From the NCBI GenBank assembly GCA_017550405.1, contig JAFZPH010000049.1:1-64000 (forward strand): a stretch of 64,000 nt of DNA, given 5' to 3'. Below the pieces are notes generated by a model. It saw nothing but the letters and a program-made list of their open reading frames with translations. It ran no database searches and was not told where the DNA came from. Both the position numbers and the translations under genes were made by a program. The stretch is from Bacteroidales bacterium (GTDB lineage Bacteria > Bacteroidota > Bacteroidia > Bacteroidales > P3). Shown piece by piece: positions 50,365 through 59,915 of the stretch; positions within the stretch are counted from its first letter, which is position 1; the number at the start of each line of letters is the position of its first letter.

Positions 50365-51694
50365 ACACATACTCATTATCGCCATGGCCATTGCGGCCAT
50401 AAGCCTGCCCGGTCAGGGTAAGGCGCAACACAACTTCAACATCCCGTTCTCGCAGTACGGCATAGGTCTGAGCGAAATGCCCTACAACATGCCTACGGCT
50501 TTCGGGATGGGAGGTACGGTGTATGCCCGCGCGGCCCGCAACAGCATCAATCCCTTCAACCCCGCCTCCTATGCAGCTGTGGAGACTGAGAGCTTTGTGT
50601 TTGACATCGGGCTGAACATACAGACCAGCGTGCTGCGCAAAGACGCCAACCGGCTGACCGATGCCGACGGCAACCTGGCCTACATCACTGTGGCATTCCC
50701 CATCACACAATGGTGGAAGACCTCGGCAGGCCTGCTGCCTTACAGCAAAACCAACTATGAGTCGGTGCAGACCAAGAGCGACCCCGCCGGACTGGGCAAT
50801 GTGAAGACCATCTACGCCGGCAATGGAGGCGTGTCGCAGCTGTATTGGGGCAACGGATTCAATATCGGCGAACGGCTGTCGCTGGGCTTTAATGTCAATT
50901 TCCTCTACGGCAACATCACGCGTGCCATCACCTACGAGTTCCCCGGCAACGACACCACTTTCTATGTCAACTCACGCAGACAAAAGAACACCTATGTGCG
51001 CAACCTCCTCTTCGACCTCGGAGCTCAGTACGCACAGCCCCTCGGCTCCAAATACACCATGCGCCTGGGTGTCACCTGCCGTGTGCCGCGCACGATGCAT
51101 GTCCAAGACCAGTCGCTCTGCTATACCTTCCACCGCCAGGCATCGATGGAATATCTGTTCGACACCATCTTCCCCGCCCGCGGCGAAAGCGACACCTACA
51201 ACAGCACCCTGATACAACCCTTCACCATCGGTGCAGGCCTTGCCCTGGAGCGCAACGAGCGCTGGGAGATAGACATTGACGGATACTATTCGCCCTACAG
51301 CGGCGTGGACTACCGCGAGGACCCCTCCTACAATCTTTTCGGCTCCACCGCATTCCGGTCGGCACCCAATTACCGCCTCGCCCTTGGTGGCGAATGGAAG
51401 GGCAACCCCGGCGCCGTCACCTATTGGGGACGCATCGGTATCACGGCAGGAGTATATCACAGCCACGGTCTCCTCACCCTGCAGACCGCCTCGGCTTCAG
51501 ACCCTGTGAGCATCAACGAGACGGGGTTCGGCTTCGGTTTCCGCCTGCCTATGCGCAAGGGGCGCTCGGTTCTCACCCTGAGCATGGGATACTCCAGCCT
51601 TGGCACCGCCGACCTGCTGCGCCGCGATGTGGTCACCTTCGGCATCTCCGTGGGGTCGTGCGAACGGTGGTTCGTAAAACGCAAATATAACTAA
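50354..51694 (+). CDS. Outer-membrane protein, FadL-like or porin-like
   Basis: The 446-residue protein has a signal peptide (IIAMAIAAISLPGQGKAQ), then NPFNPASYAAVETESFVFDIG and many amphipathic beta strands with aromatic ends, consistent with a large outer-membrane barrel. The N-terminal region (YGIGLSEMPYNMPTAFGMGG) resembles barrels found after coaX in other Bacteroidales. The substrate is unknown. It overlaps coaX and is followed by a TPR gene after 63 bases. Confidence 0.8.
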   Translation: MKNRHILIIAMAIAAISLPGQGKAQHNFNIPFSQYGIGLSEMPYNMPTAFGMGGTVYARAARNSINPFNPASYAAVETESFVFDIGLNIQTSVLRKDANRLTDADGNLAYITVAFPITQWWKTSAGLLPYSKTNYESVQTKSDPAGLGNVKTIYAGNGGVSQLYWGNGFNIGERLSLGFNVNFLYGNITRAITYEFPGNDTTFYVNSRRQKNTYVRNLLFDLGAQYAQPLGSKYTMRLGVTCRVPRTMHVQDQSLCYTFHRQASMEYLFDTIFPARGESDTYNSTLIQPFTIGAGLALERNERWEIDIDGYYSPYSGVDYREDPSYNLFGSTAFRSAPNYRLALGGEWKGNPGAVTYWGRIGITAGVYHSHGLLTLQTASASDPVSINETGFGFGFRLPMRKGRSVLTLSMGYSSLGTADLLRRDVVTFGISVGSCERWFVKRKYN

Positions 51695-51757
51695 CCACAT
51701 GCAATAAACGAAAATAAAACAACACTAAATATCAAACAACGATAACAATTATTAGCC

Positions 51758-53089
51758 ATGAGAAAACTGAAAATTGTCCTTATCGCAGTTGCAGCGCTCA
51801 GCATGAGCCTTGCAGCCAATGCCCAAAGCAAATGGGGCGAGACACCCGAAGACAGCGTAGCTTGCATCAGCAACGTATCACTCTATCAGGAATTCTACAA
51901 ACAGAAGAGCTATACCGACTGCTACGAGCCGTGGCGTCAGATTCTTCAGCACTGCCCCCGTTTCAGCAAGACCGTCTATCAGCGCGGCTCCACCATTATC
52001 AAGTCCATGATCAACGTTGCCCAGACCGCTGAAGAACGCGACGGATACATCGACGAACTGATGCGTACCTACGACCAGCGCATCCAGTACTTTGGCGAAG
52101 AGGCCAAGGTCAAAGCCATGAAAGCCCAAGACCTGAGCACCCTCCGTCCAAAGGCAGTCAAAGAGATCTACGAGACCTATGCCGATGCCATCCGTGTGGG
52201 TGCCCACGAGCTTGACGAGAACTACGTCACCCTCTACTTCAAATCCACTGTCGACTATGTGCAGGCAGGCCTCGCCGACCCCACTCTGGTGGTTGATAAC
52301 TACGACATCGCCAGCGACCTCCTCGACTCTCTCCTCACCCTCAATGTAGAGGCCGACGACAGCGTCAACGCCGCCAAAATCCGCACCTACATCGCCAGTG
52401 TCGAATCGGTCTTCTCCCCCTATGCCTCCTGCGACCAGCTGAAGGAGATCTACCAGAAGAAATTCGAGGCCGACCCCAACAACATCGCCCTCCTCAAGAA
52501 GATTACCGGCATCTTGATCAAGAAAGGCTGCACCGAGGACAACCCGCTCTTCTTCGACGCCACCGAGAAGCTGTATGAACTCGAGCCCTCGCCCAGCACC
52601 GCCATGCGCATGGGCCAGATGTGCTGGAGCAAGAAACAGTACGGCAAGGCTGTAGAATATGTGCAGGATGCTCTCAAGAGCCTCACCGACAAGAAAGACC
52701 GCTACCGTGCCTACATCATCCTCGGCCTCTCATACTCCGGCCAAGGCAGCTACAGCGCAGCCCGCACCGCCTTCCTCAATGCCGCCGAGACCGACCGCAC
52801 CAAAGGCGAACCCTATCTCCAGCTGGCACAGGCCTATGCCAAGAGCAGCCGCAGCATCGACGACGGCATGGGCGGACGTTCTGCCTACTGGGCAGCTGTC
52901 GACGAACTCCGTCACGCCAAGCAGGTTGAGCCCACCGACGAAATCATCAGCTTCGCCGATAAACTGATCAGCTCATACTCCAGCTACTTCCCCAAGAAGA
53001 ATGACGCTTTCATGCTCGACCTCATCGACGGACATTCCTACACTGTCCCCGGATGGATTGGACGCAGCACCATCATCCGCACACGCTAA
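51758..53089 (+). CDS. Periplasmic TPR-repeat protein
   Basis: The 443-residue protein has a signal peptide (ALSMSLAANAQ). At least six helical repeats of TPR type are visible, for example YKQKSYTDCYEPWRQIL and YGKAVEYVQDALKSL, with SAARTAFLNAAETDR in the late region. It is probably periplasmic and may scaffold an envelope complex. It stands between an outer-membrane barrel and lptC, suggesting a shared envelope role. Confidence 0.85.
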   Translation: MRKLKIVLIAVAALSMSLAANAQSKWGETPEDSVACISNVSLYQEFYKQKSYTDCYEPWRQILQHCPRFSKTVYQRGSTIIKSMINVAQTAEERDGYIDELMRTYDQRIQYFGEEAKVKAMKAQDLSTLRPKAVKEIYETYADAIRVGAHELDENYVTLYFKSTVDYVQAGLADPTLVVDNYDIASDLLDSLLTLNVEADDSVNAAKIRTYIASVESVFSPYASCDQLKEIYQKKFEADPNNIALLKKITGILIKKGCTEDNPLFFDATEKLYELEPSPSTAMRMGQMCWSKKQYGKAVEYVQDALKSLTDKKDRYRAYIILGLSYSGQGSYSAARTAFLNAAETDRTKGEPYLQLAQAYAKSSRSIDDGMGGRSAYWAAVDELRHAKQVEPTDEIISFADKLISSYSSYFPKKNDAFMLDLIDGHSYTVPGWIGRSTIIRTR

Positions 53090-53099
53090 CCCACACCTC

Positions 53100-53666
53100 A
53101 TGCCATCACGCATCGCAATGTTACTCAAGGCAAGAAGCAGGTTCGCCATCCTGCTTCTTGCCTCTTTTCTTTCGGCCTGTGGCAACGACATCGAGAAGAC
53201 CCGTATCTTCGAGCCGCACACCCTGCCTGACAGCACCATCCGCAACGCCCGTATCCGCCGGAGCGAGAACGGCAGCCTGCAACTGTTGATGGAGGCTCCA
53301 CTGGTGCGCCAATACAGCAAACCCGAACCCAAGACCGAATACCCAAAGGGCATCAAGATGCGCTTCTTCAATGGCTACAACAAACCCACCGGCACCCTTA
53401 CGGCTCATTATGCCGTGTCGTACGACAAGCGGCAGGAGACCATTTTACGCGACAGCGTTGTCATCGTCGACCTCAAAAACGGCGACACAGTCTACCTGCA
53501 GGACCTCATCTGGAACCAGATGCAGCACAGGGTATACAGCGACAAACCCCTCCGCTCGAAGAACGGAGCCCGCATCACGTTGGGCGACCGCTTCGACAGT
53601 GACGACGAATTCCGCGAACCCCATATTATCCATCAAAGAGGCACCCTGGAATGGAAGGAGGAATGA
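53100..53666 (+). CDS. lptC: LPS export protein LptC
   Basis: The 188-residue protein has a lipoprotein-like start (LLLASFLSACGND) and then the LptC fold: short beta strands (LMEAPLVRQYS, GIKMRFFN, GTLTAHYAVSYDKRQ) with TVYLQDLIWNQMQHRVYSDKPL. It would bridge the LptBFG transporter and LptA during lipopolysaccharide export. A second ATG at 53118 is possible. It overlaps the next gene by ATGA and leads on to lpxD. Confidence 0.85.
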   Translation: MPSRIAMLLKARSRFAILLLASFLSACGNDIEKTRIFEPHTLPDSTIRNARIRRSENGSLQLLMEAPLVRQYSKPEPKTEYPKGIKMRFFNGYNKPTGTLTAHYAVSYDKRQETILRDSVVIVDLKNGDTVYLQDLIWNQMQHRVYSDKPLRSKNGARITLGDRFDSDDEFREPHIIHQRGTLEWKEE

Positions 53667-54289
53667 CCCGTCGTCGCGGCTATGTATGGCTCACCATCCT
53701 CTTTCTGGTGACCACAGGTGTCTTACTGGCCTTCCAGCCCAAAGGCACCAGCCCCAGCCTCCCTCCTCTACCCGACAGCCTCGTCCCCACCACCGATAGT
53801 CTTTCCGCCTCGCCCCAGCCTGACCACAGGGCATCAACAGCCTCGGCTTGGCATGCCATCCCCAAAAAGAAATCCCTCGTATTTGAGTTGAACAGTGCCG
53901 ACAGCCTCGACCTTGTCCAGCTCTACAATATCGGCCCCACTATCGCCCGCCGTATCTTGAAATACCGTTCCCTGCTGGGAGGTTATTACCGCAAGGAACA
54001 GCTGCGCGAAGTCTATGGCATCGACTCCGCACGCTATGCCGACATCGCGCCACACCTCACCGTAAACCCTGCGCTGGTGACACGTCTCGACATCAACACT
54101 GCCACCATCGACCAACTGAAACGCCATCCCTATCTCGACTACTACCAAGCCAAAGCCATCGTCCGTATGCGCGAAGAGAAAGGGGCGTTCAACCAATTGT
54201 CCGACATCTTGAATATCCCTATCATCGACACCGAAACCTTTAAACGAATAGAACCTTATCTGTCATGCAATTCACAGCCAAACAAATAG
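53663..54289 (+). CDS. Helix-hairpin-helix protein (ComEA-like)
   Basis: I use the ATG at 53663, which follows GGAGGA and overlaps the lptC stop as ATGA; an ATG 12 bases upstream is less likely. An N-terminal membrane helix (VWLTILFLVTTGVLLAF) and a Pro/Ser-rich spacer precede two helix-hairpin-helix units (NSADSLDLVQLYNIGPTIAR; INTATIDQLKRHPYLDYYQA). It is probably an envelope-anchored DNA-binding protein. comEC at the end of the window could be its functional partner in DNA uptake. Confidence 0.85.
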   Translation: MTRRRGYVWLTILFLVTTGVLLAFQPKGTSPSLPPLPDSLVPTTDSLSASPQPDHRASTASAWHAIPKKKSLVFELNSADSLDLVQLYNIGPTIARRILKYRSLLGGYYRKEQLREVYGIDSARYADIAPHLTVNPALVTRLDINTATIDQLKRHPYLDYYQAKAIVRMREEKGAFNQLSDILNIPIIDTETFKRIEPYLSCNSQPNK

Positions 54290-55284
54290 CCCAAAAGTTA
54301 AAGGGCACCGTCGAAGGCGACGAAAACGCTCTTATCTGGAAACCCTGCCGCATTGAGGAGGTAGACGAAGGGGGCATCACCTTTCTTGCCAACCCCAAGT
54401 ACACCCATTACATCTACGAGCGGAAGGCGGCGGCCATCCTCATCAGCCGCGACTTTGTTCTCGAGCACCCCGTCGACGCAACACTGATACGCGTGGACAA
54501 CCCCTATCTTTGTGTGGCAAAAGTGCTGCACATGTTCAACTCCGCCAGCGGCCCCAAGCGGGGACGCTCGCTACGAAGCAGCATCCACCCCTCCGCACGG
54601 CTGGGCAAGAAATGCTACGTAGGTGCCTTTGCCTTTATCGGCCGCCATGTGCAGATAGGCGACAACGTGCAGATATACCCCCAAGTGTATGTGGGCGACT
54701 ACTGCAAGATAGGCGACAACACCATCCTCTATCCCGGTGTGAAAATCTACCGCGAATGTCAGGTGGGCAACAACTGCATCCTCCACGCCGGCGTGGTGGT
54801 GGGAGCCGACGGCTTCGGCTTTGCACCCAAGGACGACGGCACCTACAGCAAGATTGACCAGATAGGCAACGTGGTGATCGAGGACGATGTCGAGATCGGC
54901 GCCAACACCTGCGTCGACCGCGCCACCATGGGCTCCACCATCATCCACCGCGGGGCAAAAATCGACAACCTCTGCCAGATAGCCCACAACGTCTCTTTCG
55001 GCAGCAACACCGTCATGGCCTCTCAGTCGGGCTGCGCAGGCAGCGGCAAGGTGGGCGACAACTGCATGATCGCCGGGCAGGTGGGCATTGTCGGCCACAT
55101 CAAGGTGGGCGACCGTGTCACGATTGCTGCCCAGTCGGGGGTCACCCGCAACATTGGCGACGATGCCGTGGTGCTCGGCTCCCCCGCCATGCCCGCCGAC
55201 AAGCAGAAGAAAATCTTTGTCATGCAGCGCAAGCTGGAGGAGATGTACAACGACATCCAGGAGCTGAAACGATTGAATAAGTGA
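54265..55284 (+). CDS. lpxD: UDP-3-O-(R-3-hydroxyacyl)glucosamine N-acyltransferase
   Basis: The 339-residue lipid A enzyme has an N-terminal uridine-binding domain (GGITFLANPKYTHYI) and a left-handed beta-helix of hexapeptide repeats (IGDNVQIYPQVYVGDYCKIG, VGADGFGFAP, IAHNVSFGSNTVMASQ), then a C-terminal helix (RKLEEMYNDIQELKR). It N-acylates UDP-glucosamine intermediates. It starts 25 bases inside the upstream gene. Confidence 0.95.
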   Translation: MQFTAKQIAQKLKGTVEGDENALIWKPCRIEEVDEGGITFLANPKYTHYIYERKAAAILISRDFVLEHPVDATLIRVDNPYLCVAKVLHMFNSASGPKRGRSLRSSIHPSARLGKKCYVGAFAFIGRHVQIGDNVQIYPQVYVGDYCKIGDNTILYPGVKIYRECQVGNNCILHAGVVVGADGFGFAPKDDGTYSKIDQIGNVVIEDDVEIGANTCVDRATMGSTIIHRGAKIDNLCQIAHNVSFGSNTVMASQSGCAGSGKVGDNCMIAGQVGIVGHIKVGDRVTIAAQSGVTRNIGDDAVVLGSPAMPADKQKKIFVMQRKLEEMYNDIQELKRLNK

Positions 55285-55289
55285 TTTTC

Positions 55290-55335
55290 GGAATGTGTTA
55301 ACGTGTAAATGTGTTATCGTGTTAGTCGATTGACG
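55290..55335 (+). repeat. GTGTTAACGTG-type repeat tract
   Basis: GAATGTGTTAACGTGTAAATGTGTTATCGTGTTAGTCG between lpxD and the next gene; same family as 24452-24532 and others. Confidence 0.7.
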
Positions 55336-55351
55336 AATTGATGAATTCAAG

Positions 55352-56779
55352 ATGAAAGCTTGGCGGATACTGTTGTTTATGGCTGTCGTAATTGCCATGT
55401 TGGCGGGAGTGTGCTACCTCTTTCCGCAAGGGCGCTGGCATATCGGCACCGTGAATCTCCGTTTCCCCACGCTCACCAAGGTGCTCAATCCGCAGCACGA
55501 ACTCGATGTAGAGGCCTACCTCCGACAACAGGACTCGCTCGCTGCCATGCTCGACTCGCTGCAGGACTCCATGGCCTGCTACCAACGCCAACTCGACAGC
55601 AGCGACATCCGTTTCTGGTTCCCCAACGACGACGACCGTTTCTTCGACACCCTCTTCGCCCAGTTGGAGAAGACCGGCAGTACGGGTCGCACCATCCGCA
55701 TCGTACATTATGGCGACTCTCAGATTGAGATGGACCGCATGTCGGACCGCCTGCGGTCGCGCATGCAGACCCTCTTCGGTGGCGGCGGCCCGGGACTCGT
55801 TCCCTTTGCCACCCTCATCCCCTCCTATTCGGTCAGCACCTACGGCAGCGGCGCGTTAGTGCGCCAGTCGCCCTTCGGCGACAGCATCGTGGTGCGCGCC
55901 AACGGCAACTACGGCCCCATGGTGCAGGACTTCCATGTGGCAGGCTCGGCCACCAGCAGCATCAAGGCCACCACCCACAAGAATCGCGACAGTAGGCTCG
56001 CCCGTTTCGGCCGGGTGGGTCTGCTCTTCTGCAACCGTCCGGGTCCCCTGCATGCCACGCTGAAGGCCGGTGGCTACACTGCCGAGCAGGAGGACACCAC
56101 CGCGGGTGTGCACCTCTTCAACTGGCGGCTCGACACCACCGCCACCGAGCTGCGCATCGCCGTCCAAGGCTCCGCCGACCTCTACGGCGTGATGGTGGAC
56201 AACGGTCCCGGCGTGGCTGTGGACAACATCCCCATGCGCGGATGCTCCGGCCACCAGTTCTCGCAGATCAACCGCGACCAGCTGACGCAGGCCTACGCCC
56301 TGATGGATGTGGGGCTCATCATCCTCCAGTTCGGCGGCAACTCCGTCCCCTATCTCAGCAACGACCGCTCGATACAGGCTTATGCCAACGAGATGGGCAG
56401 ACAGATAGACCGTCTGCACCAATGCTGCCCCGGGGCCTTGATACTCTTTATCGGTCCGTCGGACATGAGCAAACGTACCGAAGAGGGCGACCTCTTCTCC
56501 TACCCCTGGATCCCCCGCGTGGTGGAGGCGCTCCGCAATGCCGTCTGCGCCCATGGGGCCGCCTACTGGAGCATCTACGACGCCATGGGTGGCGCCAACT
56601 CGATGTCGGCATGGGTGAACCAAGGGTTGGGAAGCGGCGACTATATTCATTTCTCCCAACGGGGCGCCGACGTGATGGGCGACCGCTTGGCTACAGCTTT
56701 CGAAAATATGTACACACTTTATAAAATGAGACGGCAAACAACCATCCCCACAGAAACGGAGGTCACCGATGCCAAATAA
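55352..56779 (+). CDS. SGNH/GDSL-like hydrolase (475 aa, envelope)
   Basis: The protein has an N-terminal membrane helix (LLFMAVVIAMLAGVCYLF). SGNH blocks follow: IVHYGDSQIE (catalytic Ser in GDS), a long insert with a jelly-roll-like domain, ILQFGGNSVPYL (GGN) and DYIHFSQRGADVMG (Asp/His). This plan matches AlgX/PatB-like acetyl-transfer or esterase proteins. It starts a run of envelope-modification genes with a second SGNH protein, an MBOAT acyltransferase and a sulfatase. Its stop overlaps the next start. Confidence 0.85.
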   Translation: MKAWRILLFMAVVIAMLAGVCYLFPQGRWHIGTVNLRFPTLTKVLNPQHELDVEAYLRQQDSLAAMLDSLQDSMACYQRQLDSSDIRFWFPNDDDRFFDTLFAQLEKTGSTGRTIRIVHYGDSQIEMDRMSDRLRSRMQTLFGGGGPGLVPFATLIPSYSVSTYGSGALVRQSPFGDSIVVRANGNYGPMVQDFHVAGSATSSIKATTHKNRDSRLARFGRVGLLFCNRPGPLHATLKAGGYTAEQEDTTAGVHLFNWRLDTTATELRIAVQGSADLYGVMVDNGPGVAVDNIPMRGCSGHQFSQINRDQLTQAYALMDVGLIILQFGGNSVPYLSNDRSIQAYANEMGRQIDRLHQCCPGALILFIGPSDMSKRTEEGDLFSYPWIPRVVEALRNAVCAHGAAYWSIYDAMGGANSMSAWVNQGLGSGDYIHFSQRGADVMGDRLATAFENMYTLYKMRRQTTIPTETEVTDAK

Positions 56780-58025
56780 CACCTATCGCCGCACCATCCG
56801 GCATATCGTCATCCTCGCGGCACTCTGGCTTTGGGCCACAGGATGCCAGGGGCAGAACCCTTACCCCTTTATCCACAAAGAGGCCAATGTGCTGCACTAC
56901 GACAGCACCTCTGCCACCCTGCTCAATTTCTTCAACAAATGGAACCGCGTGGCTGCCACCGGTCAAGGCACCATCAACATCATCCATATCGGCGGGTCGC
57001 ACGTCCAGGCCGGCGTCTTCCCCAACCAGGTGCGCACACACATCATGCAGCAATACCCCAACCTGGTAGGGGGTCGCGGCATGATTTTCCCCTATTCGGC
57101 GGCAGCCAAGTGCAACAACCCCGACGACTACAAAGTACACTGCAAAGAGAAAGTCATCCTCACCCGCAACGTTTACAATGAGCCCGAATACCCCATGGGC
57201 CTCTGCGGTATCTCCATCACTGCCAAGGACACCGTCACCCGCATCCAGCTTCTTGCCGCCGACAAAAGTGTCGACTACGGTGTACGCCACATCGTGGTGC
57301 TGGGTTCCTCACCCCAGAACGTCATCCCCCTGTTGAGCTATGAGGGCCGCAACGTCTCCCCCTCCTACATCGACTCCTCCACCCACCGCTTTATCTTCAA
57401 CCTGCGGCAACCCACCGACTCGTTCGACATCGTCCTGCCCTGCACTCCAGGGCAGACCTTCACCCTCACCGGTGTCTGTCTCGGCAACCGCCAGCCCGGG
57501 TTCTCATACCATTCCATCGGCGTGAACGGTGCCGCCGTTCCCGACTACCTCAAATGTCCCCTCGCTGACGACCTCCGCCTCCTGCGCCCCGACCTCGTCA
57601 TCTTCGGTATCGGCATCAACGATGCTCACGAAAAGGATTTCGACACCGTGGCTTTCAAAAACAACTACCTTGCCCTGTGCGACTCCATCCGCAAGGTGAA
57701 TCCCAAATGCGCCTTCATCTTCGTCACCAACAACGACAGCTACCGCAAAGTCCGTCGTCGCTATACGGTGAACACCAACGGTCCCCTCGCCCGCAAGGTG
57801 TTCTACCGGCTGGCCGCGCTGACCGGCGGTGCCGTCTGGGACCAGTTCGAGATTATGGGCGGACTCAGATCCATGGAGAAATGGCAGAAAGCCGGTCTTG
57901 CACAGAAGGACAAAGTTCACTTCACACGTGCCGGCTATCGGCTCATGGGCGACATGCTCTACGAAGCCCTCTACAACGAAATCACCCGCCGACCGCTCCC
58001 TGCCCCCAAATCATCCAAACGCTAA
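56769..58025 (+). CDS. SGNH-like protein with altered GDS motif (GGSH)
   Basis: The 418-residue protein has a lipoprotein-type signal (LAALWLWATGC). Block I reads IIHIGGSHVQAGVF, where Gly replaces the usual Asp of GDSH, but the catalytic serine remains. GIGIND (block III) and KVHFTRAGYRLMG (block V with His) are intact. It overlaps the upstream SGNH gene by 11 bases and is followed by the acyltransferase gene after 15 bases. It probably acts with them in O-acylation or deacylation of a surface polymer. Confidence 0.85.
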   Translation: MPNNTYRRTIRHIVILAALWLWATGCQGQNPYPFIHKEANVLHYDSTSATLLNFFNKWNRVAATGQGTINIIHIGGSHVQAGVFPNQVRTHIMQQYPNLVGGRGMIFPYSAAAKCNNPDDYKVHCKEKVILTRNVYNEPEYPMGLCGISITAKDTVTRIQLLAADKSVDYGVRHIVVLGSSPQNVIPLLSYEGRNVSPSYIDSSTHRFIFNLRQPTDSFDIVLPCTPGQTFTLTGVCLGNRQPGFSYHSIGVNGAAVPDYLKCPLADDLRLLRPDLVIFGIGINDAHEKDFDTVAFKNNYLALCDSIRKVNPKCAFIFVTNNDSYRKVRRRYTVNTNGPLARKVFYRLAALTGGAVWDQFEIMGGLRSMEKWQKAGLAQKDKVHFTRAGYRLMGDMLYEALYNEITRRPLPAPKSSKR

Positions 58026-58040
58026 CCCTTCTCCCAATCC

Positions 58041-59915
58041 GTGAACGACCTCCTCACATATCTTACCCACCTCTTCGCCTTCGACTCGGAGCATCCGCTG
58101 CTCTTCACCCAATTCCATTTCTGGGCCTTCTTCTTTATCATCTACACCCTCTTCTGCCTCATTGTCTCGCTGGGACGCAAAGGCCGTCACATGGGCAAAG
58201 GCCGGCGGCTGTGGCGCAACGGCTATCTGTTCCTGGTGAGCCTCTTCTTCTACTACAAGACCTCCGGCCTGTATGTCGGCCTGCTCATCTTTGCAACCAT
58301 CGTGGGCTATTTCCTTGGCATGCGCTTTGCCCACCTCGCCAACCGCGAAGCCGTCACCGGCAAGAGCACCATCAAGCGCCGTCGTAGCCTGATGATTGCG
58401 GGCGTGGTGGTCAACCTGGGCGTCCTGTGCTATTTCAAATACGCCTACTTCTTCACCGACATCTTCAACACCATTGCCTCCACCCACTATTCCATTGCCA
58501 ACGCCATTATCCTGCCTGTCGGCATCAGCTTCTTCACCTTCCAGAACATCAGCTATATTGTCGATGTCTACAAAGGCAAGGTGCGCCATGCCGACAATAT
58601 CCTCGACTTCGGTTTCTACACCACCTTCTTCCCCCAGCTTGTCGCCGGCCCCATTGTCCGTGCCGACCAGTTCATCCCCCAGCTTTACAAGCCCTTCTTC
58701 CTCGGCCGACGCCAGTTCGGCATCGCCATCTTCTGGATACTCAACGGCCTCTGCAAAAAGCTTATCCTCAGCGACTGGCTGGCCGTCTCTTTTGTCGACC
58801 GTGTTTTTGAGAACCCCCTACTCTACACCTCGTTCGAAAACTTCTCTGCCCTGCTGCTCTACTCCTTGCAAGTCTATGCCGACTTCTCCGGCTATACCGA
58901 CATTGCCATCGGTGTAGCCATGCTCATGGGTTTCTATCTGCCCCTCAACTTCAACTCGCCCTACAAGGCCACCAACGCCGCCGGCTTCTGGAAACGCTGG
59001 CATATCTCCCTCAGCAACTGGCTCAAGGACTATCTCTATATCCCCCTCGGCGGCAACCGCAACTCCACTCCCGCCACCTACATCATCCCGGCGGTGATGC
59101 TCGTTGTGGTGCTACTCATGGCTAAGAGCCTTTGGCTCACCTTGGTCGCAGCCTTTGCCGTGTCGCTGCTGGTGCTGCTCTATGCCGCCTCGCCCGAACG
59201 CAAGCGCGAGTTCGACACCAACCTGAACAACTTCGACACCATGCTCCTCGGCGGTATGTGGCACGGTGCCTCCTTCAACTTCATCACCTGGGGTGCCCTC
59301 AACGGCATCGGCATCTTGGTGTACAAGTGGTGGAAAGCCAAAACCCCCGCCGCCCGCATCCTCACCGTCATCCTCGTCTACCTTGCCGTGAAATGCCTCT
59401 ACCATTGGTTCCCCATTCCGGTTCTCAGCATGTTCCACTTCGCCTTCCTGGTAGTGGCTGTGGCCATCATCCTGCTCAATGTGGTGCCCCTGTTGTGGGG
59501 TGGCAAATACCGTCCCTCGCGGTTCAAAGGCGGACTCGTCACCGTGTGGAACACCCTGCTCACCTTCTTCTTCATCAGCTTCACGCGTCTCTTTTTCCGC
59601 AGTGGTTCCAACCTCGACCCCGCCGAAGCCAACGAAACCGCCTGGCGTACCGCCACCCAGATGGTGGAGCGTATCGGCGGACAATGGAACTGGAGCCAAG
59701 TCCCCGCCATCCTCGACAACTATGCGCCTGTCTTCATCGTCTTCCTTATCGGCATGATCATCCACTGGCTGCCCGACCGTTTCAAACGGCGCTACCGTCT
59801 CTGGTTCGCCTCCATGCCCGTGTGGCTGATGGCCGTGGTCACCGTAGCCATTGTGTTTGTGGCTTACCAGTTCATCACCGCCGACCTCCAACCTTTCATC
59901 TATTTCCAATTTTAA
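58041..59915 (+). CDS. MBOAT-family O-acyltransferase (AlgI-like)
   Basis: The 624-residue integral membrane protein has about twelve helices, and the MBOAT signatures GISFFTFQNISYIVDVYKGK, VAGPIVRADQFIPQL, FWKRWHISLSNWLKDYLYIPLGG and the active-site His in LLGGMWHGASFNF. It starts with GTG at 58041. It would move acyl groups across the inner membrane for transfer by the SGNH partners. It is longer than classical AlgI, with two additional C-terminal helices. The next gene starts immediately after its stop. Confidence 0.93.
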   Translation: MNDLLTYLTHLFAFDSEHPLLFTQFHFWAFFFIIYTLFCLIVSLGRKGRHMGKGRRLWRNGYLFLVSLFFYYKTSGLYVGLLIFATIVGYFLGMRFAHLANREAVTGKSTIKRRRSLMIAGVVVNLGVLCYFKYAYFFTDIFNTIASTHYSIANAIILPVGISFFTFQNISYIVDVYKGKVRHADNILDFGFYTTFFPQLVAGPIVRADQFIPQLYKPFFLGRRQFGIAIFWILNGLCKKLILSDWLAVSFVDRVFENPLLYTSFENFSALLLYSLQVYADFSGYTDIAIGVAMLMGFYLPLNFNSPYKATNAAGFWKRWHISLSNWLKDYLYIPLGGNRNSTPATYIIPAVMLVVVLLMAKSLWLTLVAAFAVSLLVLLYAASPERKREFDTNLNNFDTMLLGGMWHGASFNFITWGALNGIGILVYKWWKAKTPAARILTVILVYLAVKCLYHWFPIPVLSMFHFAFLVVAVAIILLNVVPLLWGGKYRPSRFKGGLVTVWNTLLTFFFISFTRLFFRSGSNLDPAEANETAWRTATQMVERIGGQWNWSQVPAILDNYAPVFIVFLIGMIIHWLPDRFKRRYRLWFASMPVWLMAVVTVAIVFVAYQFITADLQPFIYFQF

